In this document: in pieces, positions 1-12,488 of the stretch
How positions within the stretch are numbered: position 1 is the stretch's first letter
How the letters are laid out: each line of letters opens with the position of its first letter
Position numbers and translations under genes: made by a program
Notes under the pieces: model-generated
What the model saw: the letters and a program-made list of their open reading frames with translations, nothing else
What the model was told of the DNA's origin: nothing
The model's database searches: none
Origin: Pokkaliibacter plantistimulans
Lineage (GTDB): Bacteria; Pseudomonadota; Gammaproteobacteria; Pseudomonadales; Balneatricaceae
NCBI RefSeq assembly: GCF_046844695.1
Contig: NZ_CP177354.1
Coordinates: 2,170,001-2,234,000, forward strand
Direction: 5' to 3'
Length of the DNA stretch: 64,000 nucleotides

Positions 1-1409
<1,409 letters not shown>

Positions 1410-1475
1410 ACCGAAGACGACGGAATAAGTGCTCACAACGAATTATCCGATTTGATGTAAGAGAGCATACGAAAT

Positions 1476-1552
<77 letters not shown>

Positions 1553-1594
1553 GTTTTACTGCAGCGATGCAGGGAGGCTGGAAAATCTTATCAT

Positions 1595-1670
1595 GGGGCC
1601 ATAGCTCAGCTGGGAGAGCGCCTGCCTTGCACGCAGGAGGTCAGGAGTTCGATCCTCCTTGGCTCCACCA
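1595..1670 (+). tRNA. alaT: tRNA-Ala (TGC)
   Basis: A 76-nt cloverleaf starting GGGGCCATAGCTCAGC, with anticodon loop CTTGCAC (anticodon TGC), TTCGATCC T-loop and encoded CCA. Second tRNA of the 16S-23S spacer, co-transcribed and processed with the rRNAs. Confidence 0.98.
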
Positions 1671-1781
1671 AGCCTTAACTCATGTTTTATGACGACTGCC
1701 ACTTCGGTGACGGGTCCAGAAAGCATCGGTTAAAGCTGGGTAAATCGTAAGATGTGCTCACTTTAGGGATCATCATCCCGC

Positions 1782-1794
1782 TGCTCTTTAACAA
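1782..1794 (+). promoter_or_regulatory. boxA antitermination element before 23S
   Basis: TGCTCTTTAACAA matches the boxA element of bacterial rRNA operons, where the NusB-S10 antitermination complex binds nascent RNA. It sits about 125 nt before the mature 23S start, the usual place. Confidence 0.85.
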
Positions 1795-1905
1795 TGTGGA
1801 TCTAATTTGATAGACGATAAACGAAATCTCAAGCGTTTATCCGGCGCGTTACAGGTCACTTACTGACGTGAGTTGGTAAGTCGAAATGTAAGTTACACCA
1901 GGTTG

Positions 1906-1917
1906 CTTAGCTTATAT

Positions 1918-1924
<7 letters not shown>
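1906..1924 (+). other. 5' arm of the 23S processing stem
   Basis: This 19-nt arm is perfectly complementary to 4787-4805, so the two ends of pre-23S rRNA pair in a long helix, the expected RNase III substrate. The inner part of the helix (GGCCAAG with CTTGGCC) forms the ends of the mature 23S. Confidence 0.85.
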
Positions 1925-4793
<2,869 letters not shown>

Positions 4794-4962
4794 ATATAAG
4801 CTAAGAGACTTGGTGAAGCAGTGGATAGACGAAGAGATTTTGTGATCGTCGCAAGCGCATGAAGATGTGAATAATCAAATTAGAGCCACCCTTATTTGAG
4901 TAAACCGGCGGCTGTCAGCGGAAGCGGACAGAGGACGTAAGCCCGAGAGACTCAGCCAGAAT

Positions 4963-5081
4963 TGCCTGGCGACCATAGCGACGTGGAACCACCTGATTCC
5001 ATCCCGAACTCAGAAGTGAAACGCGTCAGCGCCGATGGTAGTGTGGGGTTTCCCCATGTGAGAGTAGGTCATCGCCAGGCA
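4963..5081 (+). rRNA. rrf: 5S ribosomal RNA
   Basis: About 119 nt, starting TTGCCTGGCGACCATAGCG and ending CATCGCCAGGCA; the terminal TGCCTGGCG/CGCCAGGCA helix closes it. It follows 23S by about 170 nt and precedes tRNA-Thr. Confidence 0.96.
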
Positions 5082-5090
5082 TCTAATTAC

Positions 5091-5166
5091 GCTCATGTAG
5101 CTCAGTTGGTAGAGCACACCCTTGGTAAGGGTGAGGTCGGCAGTTCGAGTCTGCTCATGAGCTCCA
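5091..5166 (+). tRNA. thrV: tRNA-Thr (GGT)
   Basis: A 76-nt cloverleaf starting GCTCATGTAGCTCAG, anticodon loop TTGGTAA (anticodon GGT), encoded CCA. It is distal in the rrn operon, as thrV is in E. coli rrnD, and lies 10 nt before the operon terminator. Confidence 0.97.
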
Positions 5167-5175
5167 TATAGAATG

Positions 5176-5210
5176 AAGCCCTTGATGAAAATCAGGGGCT
5201 TTTTCTTTTT
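5176..5210 (+). terminator. rrn operon terminator
   Basis: An 11-bp stem (AAGCCCTTGAT with ATCAGGGGCTT, one G-T pair) with GAAA tetraloop, followed by a T-rich tract. It ends the rRNA/tRNA transcript. Confidence 0.93.
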
Positions 5211-5265
5211 CTACTCCGACTACACTTCTACTGGTAATCTGCAGTCAGCTCTCAGGAGGTGAAAC

Positions 5266-5466
5266 ATGAAGCAGATGCTGCTGGACTGGTGGCGTATTGT
5301 CCGGAGTGTTCTCTCCGCATTTCTCGGCGTGCAGAATGAGCATAGTCGTCAGAGAGACTTTGCCTCCGATAGCCCTTGGCCATTCATTATTGCTGGTGTT
5401 GTTCTGGCCTTGATACTGGTTATTGCGCTGGTTCTGATAGTCCATGTTGTTCTTGCATCTGGCTGA
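5266..5466 (+). CDS. DUF2970 family small membrane protein
   Basis: A 66-residue protein. Residues 1-20 carry aromatic and basic residues (LLDWWRIVRSVLSAFLGVQ), residues 22-37 are charged, and residues 38-63 form one hydrophobic helix. This N-terminal FlGVQ plus single-helix layout is the DUF2970 pattern. The ATG follows CAGGAGGTGAAAC, a strong ribosome-binding site. Such genes are often found just before the cox operon, which suggests but does not prove a link to oxidase assembly. The function is unknown. Confidence 0.8.
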   Translation: MKQMLLDWWRIVRSVLSAFLGVQNEHSRQRDFASDSPWPFIIAGVVLALILVIALVLIVHVVLASG

Positions 5467-5477
5467 TGTATAGAAAT

Positions 5478-5505
5478 TGGACAACTATTGATCACTGTCT
5501 ATACT
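5478..5505 (+). promoter_or_regulatory. Candidate sigma-70 promoter for the cox operon
   Basis: TGGACA, a 16-bp spacer, then TATACT: both hexamers match the consensus at 5 of 6 positions. The predicted start would be near 5512, giving a leader of about 100 nt before coxB. Its position between the DUF2970 gene and coxB suggests that coxB is transcribed separately. Confidence 0.5.
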
Positions 5506-5611
5506 CCAAAAATACTAGCACTGAGCTGAATGTTGTGGTCGGCCGTTGCTAGTTCAACGGACGCTAGCCTGCGCCTGTTTATAACAAGAACAAGATCAGA
5601 GTAGGTGACAT

Positions 5612-6754
5612 ATGGTGGAGCTCAATCTTACGAAGGGCTATTGGCTCTTTATTGCTCTTTACCTTGTTGTACCTCAGGTATCAGCTGACTTGAAGTACAA
5701 CATGCCTGTCGGAGTAACAGAGGTCAGCCACGCAGTTCACAGTCTCCACATGACTATATTCTGGATATGTGTTGCGATTGCTGTAATTGTGTTTGGTGTG
5801 ATGTTCTGGTCTATTTTTCATCATCGTAAATCCAGAGGCGCGAAAGCGGCTCAGTTTCATGAAAATACCCTAGTAGAAATTATTTGGACGCTAATTCCAT
5901 TAGTGATTCTTGTTGCTATGGCGGTACCCGCCACGGCGACGTTAATAAAAATGTACGATACTTCTGATGCTGATGTTGATATCCAAATAACGGGTTATCA
6001 ATGGAAGTGGCATTACAAATACGTCAACGACGATATTGAATTCTTTTCTACTTTATCCACTCCAGCAGATCAGATTAAAAACGAAGCACCTAAAGATACC
6101 AACTATCTGTTAGAAGTGGATCAGCCACTAGTATTGCCTGTAGGTAAAAAGGTGCGCTTTCTGGTGACCTCTAATGATGTTATCCACTCTTGGTGGGTAC
6201 CTGATCTGGCAGTAAAAAGAGATGCCATTCCTGGGTTTATTAACGAAGCCTGGACTAAGATCGAACGGTCGGGTACTTACCGTGGGCAATGTGCTGAACT
6301 TTGCGGTAAAGACCATGGTTTTATGCCTATTGTGGTCGAGGCAAAGTCAGAGCAGGAGTACAGCGCTTGGGTTGCTAACAAGCAGGCAGAGAAGGAGGCT
6401 GCAAAGCAAGCTGCTGCTGCCTCGGCAACAAAAGAATGGAGTCATGATGAGCTGATGGCAGAGGGGGAAAAGGTTTATGCCCGAATCTGCGCAGCGTGTC
6501 ATCAGCCGACCGGAATGGGAATCCCCTCGGTGTTCCCTGCACTGAAGGGCAGCCCGGTAGCCACTGGGAATGTGCAGGAGCATATCAACATTGTTCTGCA
6601 TGGACGACCGGGTACGGCAATGCAGGCCTTTGCCCAGCAGCTCAGTACAACAGAGCTGGCAGCAGTCATAACATATGAGCGGAACGCCTGGGACAATAAC
6701 ACCGGCGACACCGTATTACCGCAAGCCATTCAAGCCGTGTTGGACAAACAATAA
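5612..6754 (+). CDS. coxB: Cytochrome c oxidase subunit II with fused cytochrome c domain
   Basis: Subunit II of an aa3-type oxidase; it takes electrons from cytochrome c through the CuA centre on the periplasmic side. Residues 1-25 are a signal peptide (cleavage likely after VSA). Two membrane helices follow (about 47-70 and 91-110), then the cupredoxin domain with HSWWVPDLAVK and CAELCGKDHGFM, which supply CuA ligands. After an Ala/Lys-rich linker (about 255-275) there is a cytochrome c domain with CAACHQ and a candidate axial Met in GTAMQAF, so this is the caa3-like form. It is followed by coxA after 12 nt. Confidence 0.97.
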   Translation: MVELNLTKGYWLFIALYLVVPQVSADLKYNMPVGVTEVSHAVHSLHMTIFWICVAIAVIVFGVMFWSIFHHRKSRGAKAAQFHENTLVEIIWTLIPLVILVAMAVPATATLIKMYDTSDADVDIQITGYQWKWHYKYVNDDIEFFSTLSTPADQIKNEAPKDTNYLLEVDQPLVLPVGKKVRFLVTSNDVIHSWWVPDLAVKRDAIPGFINEAWTKIERSGTYRGQCAELCGKDHGFMPIVVEAKSEQEYSAWVANKQAEKEAAKQAAAASATKEWSHDELMAEGEKVYARICAACHQPTGMGIPSVFPALKGSPVATGNVQEHINIVLHGRPGTAMQAFAQQLSTTELAAVITYERNAWDNNTGDTVLPQAIQAVLDKQ

Positions 6755-6766
6755 CAGGAGACCATC

Positions 6767-8356
6767 ATGGATGTAGCGAGCGAACACAGTACTGATCACG
6801 ACGCCCATCATGGTCCGGCTAAAGGCTTCACCCGCTGGGTTTATACAACTAACCACAAAGATATTGGCACGATGTATCTGTGGTTGGCGTTTGCCATGTT
6901 CCTTATCGGTGGCTCAATGGCAATGGTCATTCGGGCAGAGTTGTTCCAACCGGGACTGCAATTAGTCCAGCCAGGCTTCTTTAACCAGATGACGACCATG
7001 CATGGTCTGATCATGGTTTTCGGTGCGGTGATGCCTGCTTTTGTCGGACTGGCCAACTGGCTGATTCCCATGATGATCGGTGCGCCTGACATGGCGTTGC
7101 CAAGGATGAACAACCTGAGCTTCTGGATCCTGCCATTTGCTTTCGGACTGCTGTTGCTGACGTTGTTTATGGATGGGGGAGGGCCAAACTTCGGCTGGAC
7201 ATTCTATGCGCCTCTTTCTACTCAGTATGCGCCGCCCAGTGTGACGTTCTTCATATTCTCAATTCACCTGATGGGTCTGTCATCGATCATGGGGGCAATC
7301 AATGTCATTGCTACCATCATCAACATGCGTGCGCCGGGGATGACCTTGATGAAAATGCCGCTGTTTGTATGGACCTGGTTGATTACCGCTTTCTTATTGC
7401 TTGCTGCCATGCCAGTGCTGGCTGGCGTGGTGACGATGATGCTCATGGATATCAACTTTGGCACCAGCTATTTCAGTGCAGCGGGCGGTGGCGACCCGGT
7501 ACTCTTCCAGCATTTGTTCTGGTTCTTCGGGCATCCCGAAGTTTACATAATGATATTGCCCGCGTTCGGAATTATTTCTCATATTGTTCCTGCCTTCAGT
7601 CGCAAGCGGCTATTTGGCTATTCCTCGATGGTTTATGCCACTGCCTCAATTGCCATTCTGTCTTTCATGGTATGGGCCCACCATATGTTTACCGTGGGAT
7701 TGCCGCTGGCGGGTGAATTGTTCTTCATGTACGCGACCATGATGATCGCCGTACCCACCGGGGTGAAAGTATTCAACTGGATTAGCACCATGTTCCGTGG
7801 TTCCCTGACATTAGAAACGCCAATGCTGTTCGCTATCGCATTTATTGTGTTATTTACTATCGGTGGTTTTTCTGGACTGATGCTGGCTATTTCACCTGCA
7901 GACTTTCAATATCAGGACACCTATTTTGTTGTGGCGCATTTTCATTATGTATTGGTGCCAGGTGCCATATTCTCCATTATTGCCGCTGCCTACTTCTGGC
8001 TACCTAAATGGTGTGGCCGAATGTATGACGAGAAGCTGGGCAAGATTCATTTCTGGTGGTCTTTCGTCGGTTTGAATCTGACATTCTTTCCCATGCATTT
8101 CGTAGGGCTGGCTGGAATGCCAAGGCGTATACCAGACTATGCACTGCAATTTGCTGACTTCAATATGATTTCTTCTATAGGTGCTTTCATATTTGGTACA
8201 GCTCAATTGTTTTTTCTTTATATCGTAGTGAAGTGCATATTGACGGGTGAGAAAGCGCCAGCGTGCCCATGGGAGGGAGCTGAAGGTCTGGAATGGACGC
8301 TGCCATCACCCGCGCCTTATCACAGCTTCACTGTTCCTCCGAAGTTTGAGGATTGA
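6767..8356 (+). CDS. coxA: Cytochrome c oxidase subunit I
   Basis: Catalytic subunit carrying haem a, haem a3 and CuB; it reduces oxygen to water and pumps protons. Twelve or more hydrophobic helices cover the 529 residues. WFFGHPEVYIMILPAFGII contains the CuB His and the His-Tyr cross-link pair, and the HFHYV motif (about residue 389) provides ligands to CuB/haems. Length is typical of the A-type family. A ribosome-binding site (ACAGGAGACC) precedes the ATG. It is tightly linked to coxB upstream and ctaG 3 nt downstream. Confidence 0.98.
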   Translation: MDVASEHSTDHDAHHGPAKGFTRWVYTTNHKDIGTMYLWLAFAMFLIGGSMAMVIRAELFQPGLQLVQPGFFNQMTTMHGLIMVFGAVMPAFVGLANWLIPMMIGAPDMALPRMNNLSFWILPFAFGLLLLTLFMDGGGPNFGWTFYAPLSTQYAPPSVTFFIFSIHLMGLSSIMGAINVIATIINMRAPGMTLMKMPLFVWTWLITAFLLLAAMPVLAGVVTMMLMDINFGTSYFSAAGGGDPVLFQHLFWFFGHPEVYIMILPAFGIISHIVPAFSRKRLFGYSSMVYATASIAILSFMVWAHHMFTVGLPLAGELFFMYATMMIAVPTGVKVFNWISTMFRGSLTLETPMLFAIAFIVLFTIGGFSGLMLAISPADFQYQDTYFVVAHFHYVLVPGAIFSIIAAAYFWLPKWCGRMYDEKLGKIHFWWSFVGLNLTFFPMHFVGLAGMPRRIPDYALQFADFNMISSIGAFIFGTAQLFFLYIVVKCILTGEKAPACPWEGAEGLEWTLPSPAPYHSFTVPPKFED

Positions 8357-8359
8357 CTG

Positions 8360-8899
8360 GTGGACGCCCGCACTCAGAGGTCTCTGGTATGGCTGGTGTT
8401 ACTGCCGGTTGCCATGTTTGGTTTCGGCTTTGCGTTGGTGCCGTTGTATGACGTGTTTTGCCGGGTGACGGGATTGAACGGCAAGGTGAATACCAGCCCT
8501 CTGGCAATGCCCGTGTCGGCAAAGGTTGATTTGTCTCGCAGTATCAATATCCAGTTTGTTACCCAGAATAATGCCAACATGCCGTGGACCTTTCAGCCTC
8601 TGAGTACAGAAATGGAGATTCACCCCGGAGCGGACAGCCGGGCGGTATTCAGGGTGAAAAATGTCACAGACCATCCAATGAGTGCCCAGGCTATACCCAG
8701 TATCAGCCCGGCAGAGGCCGCACAGTATTTTCACAAGATTCAGTGCTTTTGCTTTAACCAGCAGCACTTAGCGGCCAGAGAGTCGCTGGATATGCCAGTC
8801 ATTTTCTATGTTGACCCAGAGCTACCGGACTACATTCATACCATTACGTTGGGCTATACCCTATTCGATGTAACCAAATTAGCGGCCAGAGCCAACTAG
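8360..8899 (+). CDS. ctaG: Cytochrome c oxidase assembly protein CtaG (Cox11)
   Basis: Copper chaperone that delivers Cu to the CuB site of CoxA. It has one N-terminal membrane anchor (residues 8-30, followed by PLYDVFCRVTGLNGK, a family motif) and a periplasmic beta-domain with IQCFCFNQQ, the conserved copper-binding Cys pair. The start is GTG at 8360, three bases after the coxA stop; GAGG at about 8347-8350 is the likely ribosome-binding site. The 179-residue length is normal. Confidence 0.96.
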   Translation: MDARTQRSLVWLVLLPVAMFGFGFALVPLYDVFCRVTGLNGKVNTSPLAMPVSAKVDLSRSINIQFVTQNNANMPWTFQPLSTEMEIHPGADSRAVFRVKNVTDHPMSAQAIPSISPAEAAQYFHKIQCFCFNQQHLAARESLDMPVIFYVDPELPDYIHTITLGYTLFDVTKLAARAN

Positions 8900-8994
8900 T
8901 TTGAAAGAGATGTAAAACAATCAGTCAGGATGACATTTACAAGCCGGGATGACTTCAACAGGCCAGCAGCTCATGCTGACCGGAGGGCTTGGAT

Positions 8995-9858
8995 ATGAAT
9001 CACCAGCACTACTACGTTCCTGAGCAAAGTCACTGGCCCATAGTCGCTGCCTTTGCCCTGTTTTTCCTCGCTGCGGGTACCGCACACACCATTATTCACG
9101 GCCAGCCACTGCTTCTCATTATTGGTCTGGGGGCGATTGCCTATCTGTTCGTCGGCTGGTTTGGCGAGGTGATCAGAGAGAATCAGGCAGGCCTGCTTGA
9201 TAACGATCAGGTTGATCGTTCATTCCGGTTAGGCATGGGCTGGTTCATCTTTTCGGAAGTGATGTTCTTTGCCGCCTTTTTCGGCGCCCTGTTTTATATT
9301 CGCCACTTTTCTGTGCCGTGGCTGGCTGGGGAAGGAGCAAAAGGGATATCCCATATGCTGTGGCCTGCTTTCGAGGCTAGCTGGCCAGTCATGTCACCCC
9401 CTGACAGTGCACGCTTTCCGGGCCCTGAGGAAACGGTAGATCCCTGGCACCTGCCCTTCATCAATACCCTGCTGCTGGTGTCTTCCAGTATCACACTGAC
9501 GATTGCTCACCATGCCTTGAAAAAAGGCCATCGTGCGGTGGTCATTGCCTGGATGTTTGTCACCGTAGCCCTGGGGGTATCGTTCCTGGTTGTGCAAGGC
9601 TACGAGTATCACGAAGCCTATACCCAGATGGGCTTGACCCTGCATGCCGGAGTCTATGGCGCCACGTTCTTCATTCTTACCGGGTTTCACGGGATGCATG
9701 TCACGTTGGGGACCATCATCCTCATCGTGATGCTGAGCCGGATTCTGCGTGGCCATTTCTCTGCGCGACGTCACTTTGGCTTCGAGGCCAGTGCCTGGTA
9801 CTGGCACTTTGTCGATGTCGTGTGGCTGGGGTTGTTTATCTTTGTCTATGTGCTCTGA
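8995..9858 (+). CDS. coxC: Cytochrome c oxidase subunit III
   Basis: Third core subunit of the aa3 oxidase, with seven membrane helices and no metal centres. Typical motifs include GMGWFIFSEVMFFAAFFGALF, with the conserved Glu, and GFHGMHVTLG. I chose ATG 8995 because GGAGGG lies 7 nt upstream; an in-frame TTG at 8989 would add two residues. There is a 95-nt gap after ctaG with no other gene. Confidence 0.97.
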   Translation: MNHQHYYVPEQSHWPIVAAFALFFLAAGTAHTIIHGQPLLLIIGLGAIAYLFVGWFGEVIRENQAGLLDNDQVDRSFRLGMGWFIFSEVMFFAAFFGALFYIRHFSVPWLAGEGAKGISHMLWPAFEASWPVMSPPDSARFPGPEETVDPWHLPFINTLLLVSSSITLTIAHHALKKGHRAVVIAWMFVTVALGVSFLVVQGYEYHEAYTQMGLTLHAGVYGATFFILTGFHGMHVTLGTIILIVMLSRILRGHFSARRHFGFEASAWYWHFVDVVWLGLFIFVYVL

Positions 9859-9886
9859 AGCCAAAGTAAAGTGATTCTGCTTGTGG

Positions 9887-10099
9887 TTACCATGGCGCCT
9901 GACTGTGCAACTGGCCGGTGTAGAAACCGTAAAAGATAAGCAGCAGAAGCAGGGCTGCAAGCGTGACGCGTAATGTAAGGGAGGTCAGCAGGCGCTTTTG
10001 GTGAGCCTTACCCTGATCAACCATCAGAAAGTACAGGCCGCTACCCAGACTGATCAGCATGAGCACTACCAGCAGGATAATAAGAGACTTCAGGAACAT
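9887..10099 (-). CDS. DUF2909 twin-transmembrane protein, antisense inside the cox cluster
   Basis: A 70-residue protein with two hydrophobic helices (about 3-25 and 44-62) separated by a short basic loop (QGKAHQKRLLTSLTLR). This matches the DUF2909 twin-transmembrane family found in cox loci of pseudomonads and relatives. It reads opposite to its neighbours: convergent with coxC and divergent from SURF1, with 36 nt between the two starts. GAGGTAGCAGCC precedes its ATG. The function is unknown; context suggests a role near the oxidase. Confidence 0.8.
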   Translation of the reverse strand: MFLKSLIILLVVLMLISLGSGLYFLMVDQGKAHQKRLLTSLTLRVTLAALLLLLIFYGFYTGQLHSQAPW

Positions 10100-10135
10100 G
10101 GCTGCTACCTCGTTACGATCCTGGGGTGATAGAGC

Positions 10136-10891
10136 ATGAGTATAGCCGGGGACAGGAGACTTAACCTGTGGCTGTTAGGGTTGCTGCTGTTAGGTGCTGC
10201 CGGTGTGGCTCTGGGCAGATGGCAATGGCATCGGGCTGAGCAGAAGTTGCTGTGGGAGCACACACTGACTTTGCCGATCATGTCGTTTGAGACCCTTAAG
10301 ACTGACTGGCAGGGCGCCGATCAGTGGCTGGGCCGACAGGTAAGGGTAGAAGGGGAGTTGATGCCACACATCGTCGCTTTCATTGACAACCAGTTGCTCA
10401 AGGGGCGGCCCGGTCTGGATGTGCTTGGGGTGATGCGGCTGAGTGATGGCCGTTATGTACTGGTCAACCGGGGGTGGTTAGCCTGGTCGGAACGTAACAC
10501 ACTCCCCAGCGTAGTAGTGCCTGCAGGACGCGTTGCAATAAGTGCCAGGGTTTACCCGTTTAGCCGACCGGGTCTGGAGCTGGGGGATTACCCTGATGTG
10601 AGCCGCGGACTGCACGTTCGCCTGCCGTGGGTGGATGGTGACAAGCTGGGAGCTGCACTGGGAGTCTCCCTGCTACCGGTTGAGCTGAGAGTTGAAGACA
10701 ACCAGCCAGGTATGTTTCAGGCGCATTGGAAGATATCGGCAATGTCGTCTGCCACTCACCGTGCTTATGCCTGGCAGTGGTGGGGATTAACAACAATGAC
10801 GTGGAGTTATGCGCTATGGCTGTTTCTACGACGTACAAAGCAGACCCGCAGGCAGCACGAGGCAGAAGTAAACTCTTCATCCTCTTACTGA
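10136..10891 (+). CDS. SURF1-family oxidase assembly protein
   Basis: SURF1 proteins help insert haem a into subunit I. The 251-residue protein has the expected two terminal membrane helices (about 10-27 and 215-235) around a periplasmic domain. The post-helix-1 motif LGRWQWHRAEQK, the central YVLVNRGWLAW and the C-terminal WWGLTTMTWSYALWLF all fit the family. The next gene begins 76 nt before its end in another frame. Confidence 0.92.
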   Translation: MSIAGDRRLNLWLLGLLLLGAAGVALGRWQWHRAEQKLLWEHTLTLPIMSFETLKTDWQGADQWLGRQVRVEGELMPHIVAFIDNQLLKGRPGLDVLGVMRLSDGRYVLVNRGWLAWSERNTLPSVVVPAGRVAISARVYPFSRPGLELGDYPDVSRGLHVRLPWVDGDKLGAALGVSLLPVELRVEDNQPGMFQAHWKISAMSSATHRAYAWQWWGLTTMTWSYALWLFLRRTKQTRRQHEAEVNSSSSY

Positions 10892-11358
10892 TAGGGTTTG
10901 CCCCGGTGGTCATGGCCTGGGCACTGTTTTTGAGTGGTTGGCGACCAGTACATACGGTTGCCAATGGGCAGCTGCTGACGTCTCCTCTCACCATTGATCA
11001 ATGGTGGCGGGGAGGCGCAGAAAAGTCGGAGTGGATGGGGCACTGGTCTCTGGTCATGGTGTTACCTGAGCAGTGCAGCAGTGAGTGTCGTCAGCGGCTG
11101 GATGTGTTAACCCGTATGCATATGGCGCTTGGCAAGGATGCCAGTCGGGTGCGCAGGGTCTGGCTTGGTCAGGTCAGCTGGCAGGCAGATCCGTATCTCT
11201 CTATCTATCCGGAATACCAGCTTGGTGTTAACGGGGAGCCGACCTGCTTTGTTGTCGACCCGCTGGGTAACTTGATTTTGGTGTACCAGAAGGAGCAGCC
11301 AGCCAGGGATATTTTGAAAGATCTGAAGAAACTGTTGGCAGCTTCAAACATCGGTTAG
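10816..11358 (+). CDS. Membrane-anchored thioredoxin-like protein of the cox locus (CxxxC)
   Basis: A 180-residue protein with one N-terminal membrane helix (about 20-41) and a soluble domain. CSSEC at residues 87-91 gives a CxxxC pair. FVVDPLGNLILVY (about 145-157) followed by an amphipathic helix resembles the end of a thioredoxin fold and of SCO copper chaperones. No His follows at the place expected for the third SCO ligand, so a true SCO function is doubtful. ATG 10816, with GTGGAG upstream, overlaps SURF1 by 76 nt. Pseudomonas cox loci carry a similar unnamed gene here. A role in CuA or redox assembly is inference. Confidence 0.7.
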   Translation: MAVSTTYKADPQAARGRSKLFILLLIGFAPVVMAWALFLSGWRPVHTVANGQLLTSPLTIDQWWRGGAEKSEWMGHWSLVMVLPEQCSSECRQRLDVLTRMHMALGKDASRVRRVWLGQVSWQADPYLSIYPEYQLGVNGEPTCFVVDPLGNLILVYQKEQPARDILKDLKKLLAASNIG

Positions 11359-11438
11359 CGGGATTCTGCTATTCGGACCCGGTACTAACTGCTCTGCAAC
11401 TCTCCACTCATAACAATAATGAATGATGGAGGTGGCCG

Positions 11439-12479
11439 ATGACCGCGAAACAAGTCATCCCGTATCGAGCCTGCTGGTTGGCTGTGGTGCTGGCATCTAT
11501 TGTCGTTGCACTCGGCGCCTATACCCGTTTGTCAGATGCCGGGCTGGGGTGCCCTGACTGGCCTGGATGTTATGGCTTCGCCATTGTTCCGCACAGCTAT
11601 GAGCACATGGTGCTGGCTGCCGAGCGTTTCCCGGGCGTGCCTGTCGAGTCGGCAAAAGGTTGGGCAGAAATGGTTCATCGCTATGCCGCAGGTGGCTTAG
11701 GAGTACTGATTTGCTATCTGGCGGCGGTCGGTTTGTCTCGTAATGATCCTCGTTACCCACGCTGGCACAGCCTGATGCTGCTTTGCATGGTGTTGCTGCA
11801 GGCGATGTTTGGCATGTGGACGGTGACACTCAAACTCTGGCCCCAGGTAGTGACAATGCACCTGCTTGGAGGCATCTCGTTACTGACGTTGCTGTTTCTG
11901 CTGTTATTGCGGCTTCGCACGCTGATGCATGTCAGGACTGCGCTGTCTGCACAGGTGGCCTCGCCGCTGCTGGAGTCGGATATTTCGCTGCGCTGGTTAC
12001 GTGGCCTCGCCTGGGCCGCCTTGTTCATGTTGATCTTTCAGGTCGCCCTTGGGGGGTGGACCAGCTCCAATTATGCCGCCATGGCCTGCCCTGATTTTCC
12101 TACCTGTCAACAGCAATGGTGGCCAGCCACGATGGACATTGGCCACGGGATGAATGTGCTGCAGCATGTGGGCCCCAATTATCTGGGAGGCCAGCTGACA
12201 GGGCCCGGTCGTGTGGCAATCCATGTGCTGCACCGGGTGGGAGCGCTGCTTGTCAGTGGCGGCGTCATTGTGCTGGTGGTGTTGCTGTGGCGGGCACGGG
12301 TGCAGGCCATGGCAGTTACACTCGGTGCCATGCTAGTCATGCAGGTGTGTCTGGGTGTCGCGAATGTGTTCTGGCAGTTCCCGATTTTTCTTGCGCTGGC
12401 TCATAACACCGGGGCGGCCCTGTTGATGCTGACGCTGGTGTCAGTGCTTTATCACCTCTACCGTCTACGCCAGTTATAG
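11439..12479 (+). CDS. ctaA: Haem A synthase (COX15/CtaA)
   Basis: Oxidises the haem O methyl group to make haem A for CoxA. It is a 346-residue, eight-helix membrane protein. The first part has YTRLSDAGLGCPDWPGCYG and the second an analogous GGWTSSNYAAMACPDFPTC, reflecting the internal duplication of the family. Conserved His residues are seen in EMVHRYAAG, TMHLLGG, VLHRVGA and LAHNTGA. GGAGGTGGCCG precedes the ATG. It lies 9 nt before ctaB, which makes its substrate. Confidence 0.96.
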   Translation: MTAKQVIPYRACWLAVVLASIVVALGAYTRLSDAGLGCPDWPGCYGFAIVPHSYEHMVLAAERFPGVPVESAKGWAEMVHRYAAGGLGVLICYLAAVGLSRNDPRYPRWHSLMLLCMVLLQAMFGMWTVTLKLWPQVVTMHLLGGISLLTLLFLLLLRLRTLMHVRTALSAQVASPLLESDISLRWLRGLAWAALFMLIFQVALGGWTSSNYAAMACPDFPTCQQQWWPATMDIGHGMNVLQHVGPNYLGGQLTGPGRVAIHVLHRVGALLVSGGVIVLVVLLWRARVQAMAVTLGAMLVMQVCLGVANVFWQFPIFLALAHNTGAALLMLTLVSVLYHLYRLRQL

Positions 12480-12488
12480 GGGGATGTC

